From: an uncultured Desulfofustis sp.
Lineage (GTDB): Bacteria > Desulfobacterota > Desulfobulbia > Desulfobulbales > Desulfocapsaceae
DNA length: 32,979 nt
Direction of reading: 5' to 3'
Assembly: GCA_905479735.1 (NCBI GenBank)
Contig: CAJQNS010000251.1
Span: forward strand, 1-32,979
The notes below the pieces were generated by a model, which saw only the letters and a list, made by a program, of their open reading frames with translations, was not told the DNA's origin and ran no database searches. A program made the position numbers and the translations under genes. Below are positions 8,470 to 17,433 of this stretch, one piece after another. Positions within the stretch are counted from its first letter, which is position 1. Each line of letters begins with the position of its first letter.

Positions 8470-9426
8470 ATGGACTGGTCAAAAATAAAAAGGGTACTCC
8501 CTGAGGCGACGAAAACGGCGGGCGCCTACACCAGCCTCGACGAGCTTATACGTATTCAATTCAAGGTTCGTGACCTTTCCCTGCTGCCCCACCAACCGGT
8601 GACCTCGATCCTGTCCGGTCGATATGCTTCGAGGCTCAGAGGTCGAGGTTTAAATTTCGAGGAACTGCGACGTTATCAGCCCGGGGACGATATTCGGACT
8701 ATGGATTGGAAGGTGACCGCCCGCACCCGCAGTCCCCATGTGCGTGTGTATACCGAAGAAAAGGATCGGGCGGTGCTCATTCTGGTAGATCAGCGTCTCA
8801 ATATGTTCTTTGGCACCAGGCAGAAGCTGAAGTCGGTTACTGCCGCAGAGCTTGCGGCCATCGCTGCCTGGCGGGCGCTGGATGTGGGTGACCGGGTGGG
8901 TGCGATTGTCTTCAACGACAGCGAATCCAGCGAAATTATTCCGCACAGGAGTAAACAGAATGTAATGGCGATATTGGGCGCCGTCGTTCGCTTGAACCAT
9001 AAGCTTTCAGCTGAATCTGAGGTGCAGCCAGATGGTGATATGCTGAACAGGGTACTCGAAAAGGCGTGCAGAGTTGCCACCCATGATTTTCTTGTGGTTT
9101 TGATAAGTGATTTTTTCGGGGCCGACGAGCAGAGTGAAAGGCTGGTCACCGAACTGGCTGCCCACAATGATGTGCTCGCCTTTCTTCCCCATGATCCTCT
9201 GCGACTCGATCCGGGCCGGCAGCGTTTGACTGTCAGTGACGGCAGCCACCAGATGGAGCTGGATTTCAGCAACCATAAGGTAAGAGAAAAAGTTACAGCT
9301 GATTTTCAGGCTGAGCAGGAACAGATACAACATTTTTTGCAAAAGCTCTCAGCCCCACTTCTGATGATAAGCAATGAGGGGGATGTGGCCCGCCAGGTCA
9401 AGCAACATCTCGGCGTGGTGGCTTAA
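8470..9426 (+). CDS. DUF58-domain protein of the MoxR/Bat locus
   Basis: The 318-aa product is the DUF58 protein that always accompanies MoxR. The diagnostic motif appears as RYQPGDDIRTMDWKVTART (about residues 78-96), preceded by SGRYASRLRGRG and followed by a VWA-like beta-alpha region (VLILVDQRLNMFFG). Only eight bases separate it from moxR and translation is probably coupled; there is no strong Shine-Dalgarno at ATG 8470. Unlike some family members it lacks N-terminal membrane helices, so it is likely cytoplasmic. It is presumed to be a client or partner of MoxR. Family firm, biochemical role unknown. Confidence 0.93.
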   Translation: MDWSKIKRVLPEATKTAGAYTSLDELIRIQFKVRDLSLLPHQPVTSILSGRYASRLRGRGLNFEELRRYQPGDDIRTMDWKVTARTRSPHVRVYTEEKDRAVLILVDQRLNMFFGTRQKLKSVTAAELAAIAAWRALDVGDRVGAIVFNDSESSEIIPHRSKQNVMAILGAVVRLNHKLSAESEVQPDGDMLNRVLEKACRVATHDFLVVLISDFFGADEQSERLVTELAAHNDVLAFLPHDPLRLDPGRQRLTVSDGSHQMELDFSNHKVREKVTADFQAEQEQIQHFLQKLSAPLLMISNEGDVARQVKQHLGVVA

Positions 9427-9468
9427 GGGCACTGACCCTGGTGTGAGTTGAAGGATAGAGACAGATCG

Positions 9469-9918
9469 ATGGATACCCAAGAGATGCTCAGCCTTGATAA
9501 GCTCTACGATATCGTCATCCCCGATGGTCCCGCCTGGTGGCCCCCGTCACCCGGTCTCTGGGTGTTACTCATAGCGGTTGTGCTGGTGGTCGTGCTTATC
9601 GGCTGCCGCCTATATCTCCTCTGGCACCGAAACAGGTATCGTAGAGCGGGATTGTATCTACTCAACGATGCGGACACCGAGTATGACGTTTCGGTCATTT
9701 TAAAGCGTGTGGCGCTGGCAGCCTATCCCCGGGGGCAGGTCGCCTCTTTGTATGGGGCTGAGTGGGCGGCGTTTCTGCAGAAGACCTGTCCGCAATCAAA
9801 ATTTCCAGAAGGCTTCTCCGGTGATCAGAGCCAAAAAGTCTCTCCAGCCCTTATGGAGTCAGCAGCAGGTTGGATAAAGCATCATCGCAGCGCGGCTGAA
9901 AAGCAGGCTGGGGCCTGA
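9469..9918 (+). CDS. DUF4381-domain membrane protein of the Bat locus
   Basis: This 149-aa protein has the DUF4381 layout: a short N-terminal segment with DIVIPDGPAWWPPSPG, a single membrane helix (WVLLIAVVLVVVLIGCRLYLLW), and a cytoplasmic helical domain containing LKRVALAAYPRGQVASLYG. ATG 9469 is preferred, with GGATAGAGA upstream; an in-frame TTG at 9448 would add seven residues. It is embedded between the DUF58 gene and batA, one base from the latter. DUF4381 genes are found almost only in MoxR/Bat loci and function there is not established. Confidence 0.88.
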   Translation: MDTQEMLSLDKLYDIVIPDGPAWWPPSPGLWVLLIAVVLVVVLIGCRLYLLWHRNRYRRAGLYLLNDADTEYDVSVILKRVALAAYPRGQVASLYGAEWAAFLQKTCPQSKFPEGFSGDQSQKVSPALMESAAGWIKHHRSAAEKQAGA

Positions 9919-9919
9919 C

Positions 9920-10918
9920 ATGTACGGTTTCTCCTACCCATGGCTCCTGCTGCTGTTGCCGCTTCCGATAGCGCTGCGTTATCTGCTGCCATTCTACCGG
10001 GAATCGCACCCGGCAATAAGATTGCCATGGTTTCAGCGTATTGCTGAGCTGTTAGGCGCAGACCCTGCCAAGGAGGCTGTAGTCCGAGAGCCCGGCTGGG
10101 GAGTTCGCCTGGTGCATTGGCTGGCCTGGCTTTGCATCGTGCTGGCTCTGGCCCGGCCTCAATTTTTTGAACCGCCGATCGAGCGGGTTGTGCCCACCCG
10201 TGACATTCTCTTGGTGGTCGATCTCTCCGGTTCTATGGAAACGGCTGATTTTACCAACCAGCAGGGCGTCACGGTAGAGCGGCTCACCGCAGTGAAAGAA
10301 GTACTTGATGATTTCCTGACCAGACGGAAGGGAGACCGCGTCGGGCTCATCGTCTTTGGCAACGCACCCTTCGTGCAGGTTCCGTTTACCCAGGATCTTG
10401 AGGCCTGCCGGCTGTTGCTTGAAGAAACTGCCCCGCGCATGGCTGGTCCAAAGACTGCCTTTGGCGATGCGATCGGGCTTGGAATCACTCTTTTTGAACG
10501 AAGTGAGGTCGAGGACAGGGTAATGATCGCCCTCACCGATGGCAACGATACCGGCAGCAAGGTGCCGCCCGGGGAGGCGGCCAAGATAGCCCGGGACAAC
10601 GATATCATCATCCATGTCGTGGGGGTTGGGGATCCAGCTGCGGTGGGAGAAGAGAAGCTTGATGAAGAAGCCCTTCAGGCTGTAGCCTCAGCAACTTCCG
10701 GAACCTACTATTTTGCCGGCGATAGCGAAAGGCTTCAGGAAATCTATGCCGAGCTTGACAAGATGAGCAGTCGGGAGATTCAAACCGAATCATACCGGCC
10801 TCGTATCGATCTCTATTATCTGCCGCTTGCCTTCTTTGTGGTGCTCAGCATGTTGTTCTATGGTATCAGATTCTTTGCCATGGGTAGCGGCCGGGAACAG
10901 GGAGGGGAAAATGGCTGA
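9920..10918 (+). CDS. batA: BatA, membrane-anchored VWA protein
   Basis: The 332-aa protein has the BatA architecture: an N-terminal BatA domain with two hydrophobic segments (about 5-25 and 63-80), a large VWA domain, and a C-terminal helix (LYYLPLAFFVVLSMLFYGIRFF). The metal-ion-dependent adhesion site is intact, with Asp101-x-Ser103-x-Ser105 (VVDLSGSM) and the later LTDGND. The VWA domain should face the periplasm. The ATG lies one base after the DUF4381 stop and its own end overlaps batB. Bat proteins were linked to aerotolerance in Bacteroides and to envelope-stress survival elsewhere. Confidence 0.94.
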   Translation: MYGFSYPWLLLLLPLPIALRYLLPFYRESHPAIRLPWFQRIAELLGADPAKEAVVREPGWGVRLVHWLAWLCIVLALARPQFFEPPIERVVPTRDILLVVDLSGSMETADFTNQQGVTVERLTAVKEVLDDFLTRRKGDRVGLIVFGNAPFVQVPFTQDLEACRLLLEETAPRMAGPKTAFGDAIGLGITLFERSEVEDRVMIALTDGNDTGSKVPPGEAAKIARDNDIIIHVVGVGDPAAVGEEKLDEEALQAVASATSGTYYFAGDSERLQEIYAELDKMSSREIQTESYRPRIDLYYLPLAFFVVLSMLFYGIRFFAMGSGREQGGENG

Positions 10919-11819
10919 TTTTCATTTTCTTCGTCCCTATTGGCTTGTCGCCCTTCTCCCTGCCCTGTTGATCTGGTGGGGGTATGTCCGTAAATCCGAC
11001 CAACTGGGACGTTGGCGGGAAACCATTGACCCCCACCTGCTCGAACACCTTCTCGTGGGGCAGCAGGGGCAGAGCCGGCTTCGTCCTGTCAACGTCTTGC
11101 TCGCTACCTGGATCGCTGCCATTCTCGCTCTTGCCGGCCCGGCCTGGCAGCAGGAACCCTCTCCATTTGTTGACGATGCAGCCGGACTTATGGTGCTGAT
11201 CAAAGTCAGTGAAACGATGCAGAGCTCCGACGTTCAGCCTTCGCGACTGGAACGGGCGAAGCAGAAACTCAAGGATCTTCTGGAACTCAGGGAAGGCGCC
11301 TCGACCGGACTCATTGTCTATAGCGGCAGTGCCCATCTGGTAATGCCTTTGACCCGCGATGATCGCATCATCTCGGCAATGATCGAGGATCTTACACCCG
11401 AGCTCATGCCGGTTGAGGGAGATGAACTGGCTCAGGCACTGCAACTGGCAGAACGGATGGTTGGGCAGACCGGATTACCGGGATCTGTGCTGGTAATCGC
11501 TGATGCGGTCGCACCGGCCCAGCAGTCGTTGTTGACTGGAGCTAAGGGGGTTCCGGTTCAATTTCTGTCAATGCAGTCAGCCAACGCACCTCTTGATCAG
11601 GGCTTGCAGAAGAGTGCAGAGGCCCTCGATGGTAAAGTTGTCAGGCTCTCTGTCGATACGTCGGATGTCGAGCAGATTGCCGCTCGGGCCAGAACGGAAC
11701 TCTCCAGCGTTGCCAGCGCAGATGGCGGTGAGCGCTGGCGTGACAGCGGTATCCTGCTGCTGCCACTGGTGGCCTGCTGCCTGCTGCTGTGGTTCAGGAA
11801 AGGTGCGGTGATCGGATGA
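10911..11819 (+). CDS. batB: BatB, VWA protein with altered MIDAS
   Basis: The 302-aa product follows the BatB pattern: N-terminal helices (about 8-25 and 60-77), VWA domain, and C-terminal helix. It keeps SDVQPSRLERAKQKL and GLIVYSGSAHLVMPLTRDD, both typical. The first MIDAS segment reads VLIKVSETM, so the expected leading Asp is Lys98 and the DxSxS pattern is lost, which should impair metal binding. ATG 10911 has GGAGGGG upstream and overlaps the batA stop; its own stop overlaps the next ATG, so translation is coupled along the operon. Confidence 0.92.
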   Translation: MADFHFLRPYWLVALLPALLIWWGYVRKSDQLGRWRETIDPHLLEHLLVGQQGQSRLRPVNVLLATWIAAILALAGPAWQQEPSPFVDDAAGLMVLIKVSETMQSSDVQPSRLERAKQKLKDLLELREGASTGLIVYSGSAHLVMPLTRDDRIISAMIEDLTPELMPVEGDELAQALQLAERMVGQTGLPGSVLVIADAVAPAQQSLLTGAKGVPVQFLSMQSANAPLDQGLQKSAEALDGKVVRLSVDTSDVEQIAARARTELSSVASADGGERWRDSGILLLPLVACCLLLWFRKGAVIG

Positions 11820-12523
11820 GCGTGAATAACCATTTTGAAGCCCAAAAGTCAGCTCTCACTAAAGCCGGAAGGTATATCCTTTCAGGTCTGGCGGTCATCC
11901 TGTCAGCAGCGGTTATCTGGGGGATTGCGACCGGAAAACTGAGCCTGCTGAGGCCTGATCAAAAGGGCTATCGGTTATTTCAACAGGGGAACTACCAGGA
12001 GGCTGCAGAAGACTTTGTTGTTCCAATGTGGCAGGGAGCAGCCTATTTCAAAGCCGGGGACTTCAAACAAGCCGCCGGACTGTTCGCTGGCTACGACACG
12101 GCCGAAGCCGCCTATAATCAAGGTAATAGTCTGGTAATGCTCGGCCACTACGAAGAGGCCATGGGACGCTATGAGCGGGCGCTGGAGCTCAAGCCGGGAT
12201 GGGAAGAAGCGGAAACAAACCTGGCAATAGCCCAAAGCCGGGCCCTGGCGCTTAAAAAAGAGGGCGGGGATATGACCGGCGGCCAATTGGGGGCCGATGA
12301 CATAGTCTTCGACAAGGGCAAGTCTTCCCCCCGGGCAGAAAACGAGGAAGTGGCTGGTGGCCAGGAGATGAACGACTCTGAAATGCGCGCTATCTGGCTG
12401 CGCAATATACAGACCAAACCGGCTGATTTTTTACGAGTCAAATTTGCCTACCAATACGCCAACCAATACGCCAACCCGGCCAGTGGGGCTGAGCCTGAAG
12501 CGTCGACCGACCAGCCGGATTGA
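11816..12523 (+). CDS. batC: BatC-like TPR membrane protein
   Basis: This 235-aa protein has an N-terminal membrane helix (YILSGLAVILSAAVIWGI, about 21-38) and then tetratricopeptide repeats, visible as YRLFQQGNYQEAAEDF, AYFKAGDFKQAAGLF and the canonical AYNQGNSLVMLGHYEEAM. The acidic C-terminus resembles the IWLRNIQTKPADFLRVKFAY motif that ends TPR proteins in Bat operons. The start overlaps the batB stop as ATGA. A 12-bp tandem duplication near the end encodes a repeated NQYA. TPRs probably mediate contacts among Bat proteins in the periplasm. Confidence 0.9.
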   Translation: MSVNNHFEAQKSALTKAGRYILSGLAVILSAAVIWGIATGKLSLLRPDQKGYRLFQQGNYQEAAEDFVVPMWQGAAYFKAGDFKQAAGLFAGYDTAEAAYNQGNSLVMLGHYEEAMGRYERALELKPGWEEAETNLAIAQSRALALKKEGGDMTGGQLGADDIVFDKGKSSPRAENEEVAGGQEMNDSEMRAIWLRNIQTKPADFLRVKFAYQYANQYANPASGAEPEASTDQPD

Positions 12524-12530
12524 TATTGAT

Positions 12531-13934
12531 ATGCAACAACTGATGCTGACACCGACAGGACTGGCGCAGGTAATCAAACCACTATTTTGTGTCGCTGCCA
12601 GGGTGAATATCCTCTCCGGGGCTCTTAAAAAAGCTGCGAGCGCTTTACTCTGCATGCTGTTCTGCAGCATGCCGGTCTGGGCTGCAGACGATGTGGTGGT
12701 GCGGCTCGAGGCGAACCCCGAAAGCCCCTGGGTAGGGCAGAAAGTGGTCCTGACGCTGGATGTGCTGGCCGCCGACGGCTGGGCACAGCTCAAGAAGACG
12801 GGAGATGTCGAAATAAAGGGCGGCTATCTGCTTCGCCTTGAAAGCCAGGGGACCCGGCTCAACGAAACGATAAAGGGGGTGAGCTATACCGGTCAGCGCT
12901 ATGAGTTTTTGTTTTACGCGCAGCGAGGCGGGAAACTGTCAATCCCGGAAATATCTGTCGATCTTGAAATCAAAAGCTGGGGAGCCAGTGGTACCACAGC
13001 AACACGAAGAATAACTACCCCTTCACTGCAGCTCACCGTCAGGCAGCCTCCAGGCACCGAGCAGCTGACAGGAATTGTCAGTACCACAGACTTTTCAGCT
13101 AAACAGGAGTGGGACCCGGAGAAGCAATCCCTCAATCTCGGGGATGCAATCGTACGCAGGATATCGTTGACTGCAGCGGATGTCACGGGCATGGCTTTTT
13201 CTCCGCTGGGCCAGACCGAGATTGCAGGCATAGCTGCGTACCTCTCTGAACCAGGCGTTGAGGACTCCTATAACCGCGGTACTCTGGTCGGTAAGCGGCA
13301 TGAAAAAATCACCTATCTGTTCGAGCAGCCCGGTGACTATAGTCTCCCAGATCTTTCCTATAGCTGGTGGAATACTACCGCTGAGAAGCTTGAGACATTA
13401 ACTCTGCCGGGTCTTTCGGTACTAGTGAGTGGAGCAGCGGCGGAGGAGGCAAGCGGTTCAGTCCTGGAAGAAAAAAAGTTTTCTTTCGGAAAGTTGATCT
13501 GGTACGTGGTCTGGGTCGTCATCTTTGTCGCGGTTGTGTACCGTTATCGAACCCCTCTCAGCGGATATTTTCAGGGCTGGCGAAAAACCTACCGTGAATC
13601 TGAGAGAAAGTATTTCGCTAAGGTCAGGGCCGCTGCCCAGCAAGGAGATTCTCAGGCAATGATGCGAGCCACGATGCAGTGGCTTGATCGAATCAGTACC
13701 GAGAAAATTCCAGCCCGCCTTGATCTGTTTCTTGCCTCTTACAGTGATTCTTCAGATCTGGAGATTTACAGAAAATTCACCTCGGAGTATTATGGCGGCG
13801 CAGGTCCCGGGGACCTGAAAAAGATATATGCGATCCTGGCCAGGGCCAGAACTGCATGGTTCAAAGAGAAGAGTAGAAAACAAAAATCCGAGTCGGTGTT
13901 GCCCGAGGTTGGTTTATCCGGGGGCGAAGAGTAA
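12531..13934 (+). CDS. batD: BatD, oxygen-tolerance family protein
   Basis: The last gene of the operon encodes a protein of the BatD family. A hydrophobic signal sequence ends at VWAADD, followed by repeated beta-sandwich domains beginning VVVRLEANPESPWVGQKVVL. A transmembrane helix (LIWYVVWVVIFVAVVYRYR) leads to a cytoplasmic basic helical tail of about 115 residues. The start is uncertain: ATG 12531 (467 aa) lacks a good Shine-Dalgarno, ATG 12543 is also possible, and an upstream in-frame ATG at 12444 would overlap batC by 80 bp through a repeat. Family assignment rests on position and domain pattern. Confidence 0.88.
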   Translation: MQQLMLTPTGLAQVIKPLFCVAARVNILSGALKKAASALLCMLFCSMPVWAADDVVVRLEANPESPWVGQKVVLTLDVLAADGWAQLKKTGDVEIKGGYLLRLESQGTRLNETIKGVSYTGQRYEFLFYAQRGGKLSIPEISVDLEIKSWGASGTTATRRITTPSLQLTVRQPPGTEQLTGIVSTTDFSAKQEWDPEKQSLNLGDAIVRRISLTAADVTGMAFSPLGQTEIAGIAAYLSEPGVEDSYNRGTLVGKRHEKITYLFEQPGDYSLPDLSYSWWNTTAEKLETLTLPGLSVLVSGAAAEEASGSVLEEKKFSFGKLIWYVVWVVIFVAVVYRYRTPLSGYFQGWRKTYRESERKYFAKVRAAAQQGDSQAMMRATMQWLDRISTEKIPARLDLFLASYSDSSDLEIYRKFTSEYYGGAGPGDLKKIYAILARARTAWFKEKSRKQKSESVLPEVGLSGGEE

Positions 13935-13953
13935 GGGCAGGTGCTGAGAAACG

Positions 13954-15309
13954 ATGGTGGATAGGCCTATGGCAGGTGAGTGGGGAGTGAGACTGAAAAA
14001 CGTGGGCAAAGTCGATGGGTGGCTGCTGCTTCTTGTTTTTGTCTCTTTTGTGTTTTCAGGATGTCAATCAAAAGTCTATCTGATGCCCTCTCCGGTGGCC
14101 CTGGAGCCAGGCGGTGACCTGTTTGCTCAGACGTTGAATTTGGAGGAAGACAATCTCTTATACACCCTGTATGCGACAAATCGTAGACCTGTCGATCCGG
14201 AAAGCTCATCAAGAGGGTACACAATATTTCCAGGAGACAGGCTCAAGTTTGGCTGGACCGCCTACCGAGTCGGTGACGAAGACCAGAGTTGGGAGGAAAT
14301 CCTTGCCGAATCCCTGAAATCAGAACGTTCGCAGGATCTGCTGCTGACCAACGAATTCAGCCGGGAGGTAGGGTCGTACGAACTCGATAAAGTATCTGAG
14401 GCGATTTCTCCCCAGCTTGACGGTTACTTTGAGGAAATAAACAAACTCCTTGAAAGAGCCTTCGATAAAGACATTCTTGTCTACATCCACGGGGCAAACA
14501 GTAATTTTTACCGGGCCACGGCCCAGGGGGCCCAATTTTTCCATTTTACCGGCCACAACACAATTGTTCTGACCTTTTCCTGGCCTTCTGCCGAGAATCT
14601 TCTCAATTACAAGACCGACGTTCTTCACGCCCAAAAAACGATCCCCGCTTTTGCCCGCTTGATCGAACTTCTGGGTACCCACACAAAGGCCAGAAATATC
14701 AATATATTGGCCTATAGTGCCGGAGCGCAGATGGTCGCCCCGGGGTTGGTCTATTTAAGAGATCAGTACCCGGATGAGTCTGCGGAGCAGCTGCGCAAAA
14801 GACTGCGTATCGGGGAAGTCTACTTTGCATCACCGGACACCGCTTTTAAACCGTTTGTTGAACGCTATCTGAAATTCAAGGACATCGTTTCTCGCACTAC
14901 GATTAATCTCAACAGGAAAGACTCGGTTCTCCGGTTCTCGGCCATGCAGAATGGGGTATCACGCCTGGGTAGGCCCAATGTGAGTGAACTTGACGAAAAC
15001 GAAACCCAAACCATAATCGAGGTGATGGGTAGGCCGAATCTCAATATTCTTGACGTCGGAGATTCTGCCCCGCTGAACCTCGGCAAGGCCCACGATTCCT
15101 GGTACAACCATCCCTGGGTCAGCATGGATGTACTGCTGCTGCTCCTTTTTAACCTCGATCCATTGGAGCGCGGGCTGGAGGAGTACTGGCACGAGAGCAA
15201 GGCAAAAACCTATAGATTCCCGGATAATTACGCTATCAAGCTTAAGAAAATGGCAGAGGATCACCAGACCTTGCTTGAGGAAAGGGTGAAAGTTTTACCT
15301 GAAAGCTAG
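13954..15309 (+). CDS. Exported alpha/beta hydrolase (DUF900-like) with lipobox
   Basis: This 451-aa protein has an N-terminal hydrophobic stretch followed by VFSGC with Cys37, consistent with a lipoprotein signal (a start at ATG 13969 would shorten the n-region by five residues). The hydrolase core shows VYIHGANSNFYRA (oxyanion region), TFSWPS, and the nucleophile elbow LAYSAGAQ with Ser255, all typical of DUF900 alpha/beta hydrolases. The last ~60 residues are helical and charged. It follows batD by 19 bp on the same strand and may be transcribed with it. Substrate unknown. Confidence 0.85.
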   Translation: MVDRPMAGEWGVRLKNVGKVDGWLLLLVFVSFVFSGCQSKVYLMPSPVALEPGGDLFAQTLNLEEDNLLYTLYATNRRPVDPESSSRGYTIFPGDRLKFGWTAYRVGDEDQSWEEILAESLKSERSQDLLLTNEFSREVGSYELDKVSEAISPQLDGYFEEINKLLERAFDKDILVYIHGANSNFYRATAQGAQFFHFTGHNTIVLTFSWPSAENLLNYKTDVLHAQKTIPAFARLIELLGTHTKARNINILAYSAGAQMVAPGLVYLRDQYPDESAEQLRKRLRIGEVYFASPDTAFKPFVERYLKFKDIVSRTTINLNRKDSVLRFSAMQNGVSRLGRPNVSELDENETQTIIEVMGRPNLNILDVGDSAPLNLGKAHDSWYNHPWVSMDVLLLLLFNLDPLERGLEEYWHESKAKTYRFPDNYAIKLKKMAEDHQTLLEERVKVLPES

Positions 15310-15550
15310 TGGAGTTCAAATCTCACTCACCCGGTGCCTGGTCCGGTAACCGCTTCCAATCGCCAGGTTCATCGCTCAAATCGTCAACCGACTTGATAAT
15401 TGATTCATCCAGAAATTGTCTTCCGGGTGTCCGGATGAGTGTCTTTCAGGGTGTCAATCTCGACGGAACGTTTCAGCGTACATATACTTGTTTGTAGTAC
15501 TATCCTGCGCTGTCTTTCAACTTAACACAGTTCTCCAACAAACCAGGGGT

Positions 15551-17413
15551 ATGGAACGCCGATTAGTTGCTCTTCTCGCTGCAGATGTTGTGGGCTACTC
15601 CCGCTTGATGGGAAAAGACGAAGTGGGCACCCTCGCAGCTCTGAAAAGATGTGAAAAAGAGGTGATTGAGCCAACCGTTGAAATGCATAACGGTCGAATC
15701 ATCAAACGCATGGGGGATGGCTATCTGATCGAATTCCCAAGCGCCGTCGATTGCCTCGAGTGCAGTGTAGCCTGGCAGGAACGAGTTGCGAGTTCAGATT
15801 ATCCCCTCAAGTTCCGAATGGGCGTAAATCTCGGTGATGTTCTCTCTGATTCGGGAGATATCTATGGAGACGGTGTCAACATTGCCTCTCGGATTGAAGG
15901 ATTGGCTGAACCAGGCGGCATCAGTCTTTCCGGCGAAGCCTATGATCAGGTGAAACGAAAACTGCCTTACATCTTCAAGTATACCGGGGAGCATGAACTA
16001 AAAAATATATCCGATCCCATAAGGATATATAATCTGGAAACCACCCCTGAAATTATTGCTCGGGAACCTGCCCCCGGAACTGACCGGCGGAAGAAGAAAA
16101 AAGCAATTCTACCCTTACTTTTCCTGCTCTTCGCTTTTGTTTGCATCGTCGGTTTTTTCTATTACAAGAGCACGATTACACGAGATACAGAAACAATAGG
16201 CAGCGTGTCATCTGACAGCGCCAGCGGCACTGGTTTAAGAGGGGCATCCATCGCCGTCCTGCCTTTCAAAAATCTCAGCATCGATCAGGAACAGGACTAT
16301 TTCAGCGACGGGATTACCAACGACATCATTACCGATCTTTCAAAATTTCATGATTTACTCGTTATCTCAAGCAACACTGTTTTTCAATATAAGGGAGAAA
16401 CCATTGATGCCAAAGAGATTGGACGGGAGTTGGCGGTTCAGTATCTGCTCGAAGGTACGGTGCAGAAGACAGACAAAAGGGTAAGAATAAATGCCCAGCT
16501 GGTTGAGAGTGCAGATGGCACGCATATCTGGGCGGATCGATTTGACCTGCAATATTCGGATATTTTTGAAGTCCAGGCCGAAATCGTCAAATCAATAGTT
16601 GCTAAATTGGCCATTAAAGTTAGCCAGACGGAACGTGACAGAGCAATACGAACCCCTCCCCAGGACCTTGATGCCTACGATTACTATCTTAGAGGATCTG
16701 CGTTCTACAGCAACAGAACCAGAGATTACAACAATGCAGCTAAGGATATGTTTTCAAAAGCTATTTCAATCGACCCTTATTACGCTGATGCGGTTGTTGG
16801 GATTGGCCTGGTAGAGTATGCGAAAGTGAGCTATGGGTGGACGGAATTCCCTTTGAGATCCTTAGAGAACGCTCTGCATCACGGTCAACAGGCGGTGGAA
16901 TTGGATAGGGACAATGCTTCAGCTCACACACTGCTCTGCAACGTGTATACCTTTCAGAATAAATATGAACTTGCTTTGCGAGAAGCGGAGCGAGCCCTCG
17001 AACTAAATCCCAACAACGCCGATGTCTACAGTCAGATGGGCTGGACCCTCCTGTGGGCAGGGCAGGTGGATGAAGCAATTGAGGCTCTGGAGATGTCTTT
17101 GCGCCTGGACAGCATTTCTAAACGCAACGCCTGGCTGCATCTGGGTACGGCGTACTATTTAAAAGGTGCGTATCAGAAGGCCCTTGAAAACCTTGAAAAT
17201 GGAGTGACCACCAGACCTGATTTTGCCGGCTATCACCTCATGCTTGCGGCAACTTATGCCCAGATGGATCGAATTGAAGAGGCTAGGCGTGCCGCTGCAG
17301 ATGTGCTCAGGTTTGACCCGTTTTTTCAGGTGGATTCATTTGGGACGGCGTTTAAAAACAAGGATCACCGTCTGGCTATTGCCGATGGTCTGAAAAAGGC
17401 TGGTTTGGAATGA
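15551..17413 (+). CDS. Class III adenylate/guanylate cyclase with TolB-like domain and TPRs
   Basis: The 620-aa product starts directly with a class III cyclase domain (about 4-165). Metal-binding aspartates are Asp12 (AADVVGYSRLM) and Asp56 (RMGDGYL), and GDGVNIASRIEGLAEPGGI supplies the transition-state Asn/Arg motif, so the enzyme looks active. A KKKK stretch and one membrane helix (about 184-206) follow, then a TolB_N/FlgO-like domain from ASIAVLPFKNLS (about 232) to about 355, and TPRs to the end. The cyclase is thus cytoplasmic and the sensor part periplasmic. The start follows a closely spaced AGGGG; upstream in-frame codons do not look coding. The system is widespread in Proteobacteria but its signal is unknown. 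Confidence 0.92.
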   Translation: MERRLVALLAADVVGYSRLMGKDEVGTLAALKRCEKEVIEPTVEMHNGRIIKRMGDGYLIEFPSAVDCLECSVAWQERVASSDYPLKFRMGVNLGDVLSDSGDIYGDGVNIASRIEGLAEPGGISLSGEAYDQVKRKLPYIFKYTGEHELKNISDPIRIYNLETTPEIIAREPAPGTDRRKKKKAILPLLFLLFAFVCIVGFFYYKSTITRDTETIGSVSSDSASGTGLRGASIAVLPFKNLSIDQEQDYFSDGITNDIITDLSKFHDLLVISSNTVFQYKGETIDAKEIGRELAVQYLLEGTVQKTDKRVRINAQLVESADGTHIWADRFDLQYSDIFEVQAEIVKSIVAKLAIKVSQTERDRAIRTPPQDLDAYDYYLRGSAFYSNRTRDYNNAAKDMFSKAISIDPYYADAVVGIGLVEYAKVSYGWTEFPLRSLENALHHGQQAVELDRDNASAHTLLCNVYTFQNKYELALREAERALELNPNNADVYSQMGWTLLWAGQVDEAIEALEMSLRLDSISKRNAWLHLGTAYYLKGAYQKALENLENGVTTRPDFAGYHLMLAATYAQMDRIEEARRAAADVLRFDPFFQVDSFGTAFKNKDHRLAIADGLKKAGLE

Positions 17414-17433
17414 AAAAGCGAGAGCGTTTATTT

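Noticed and set aside
15310-15440. Minus-strand stretch reading FLDESIIKSVDDLSDEPGDW and on to GE, then stop
   Set aside because: Protein-like and acidic, but there is no start codon and in-frame stops lie just upstream; too short to claim even as a pseudogene.
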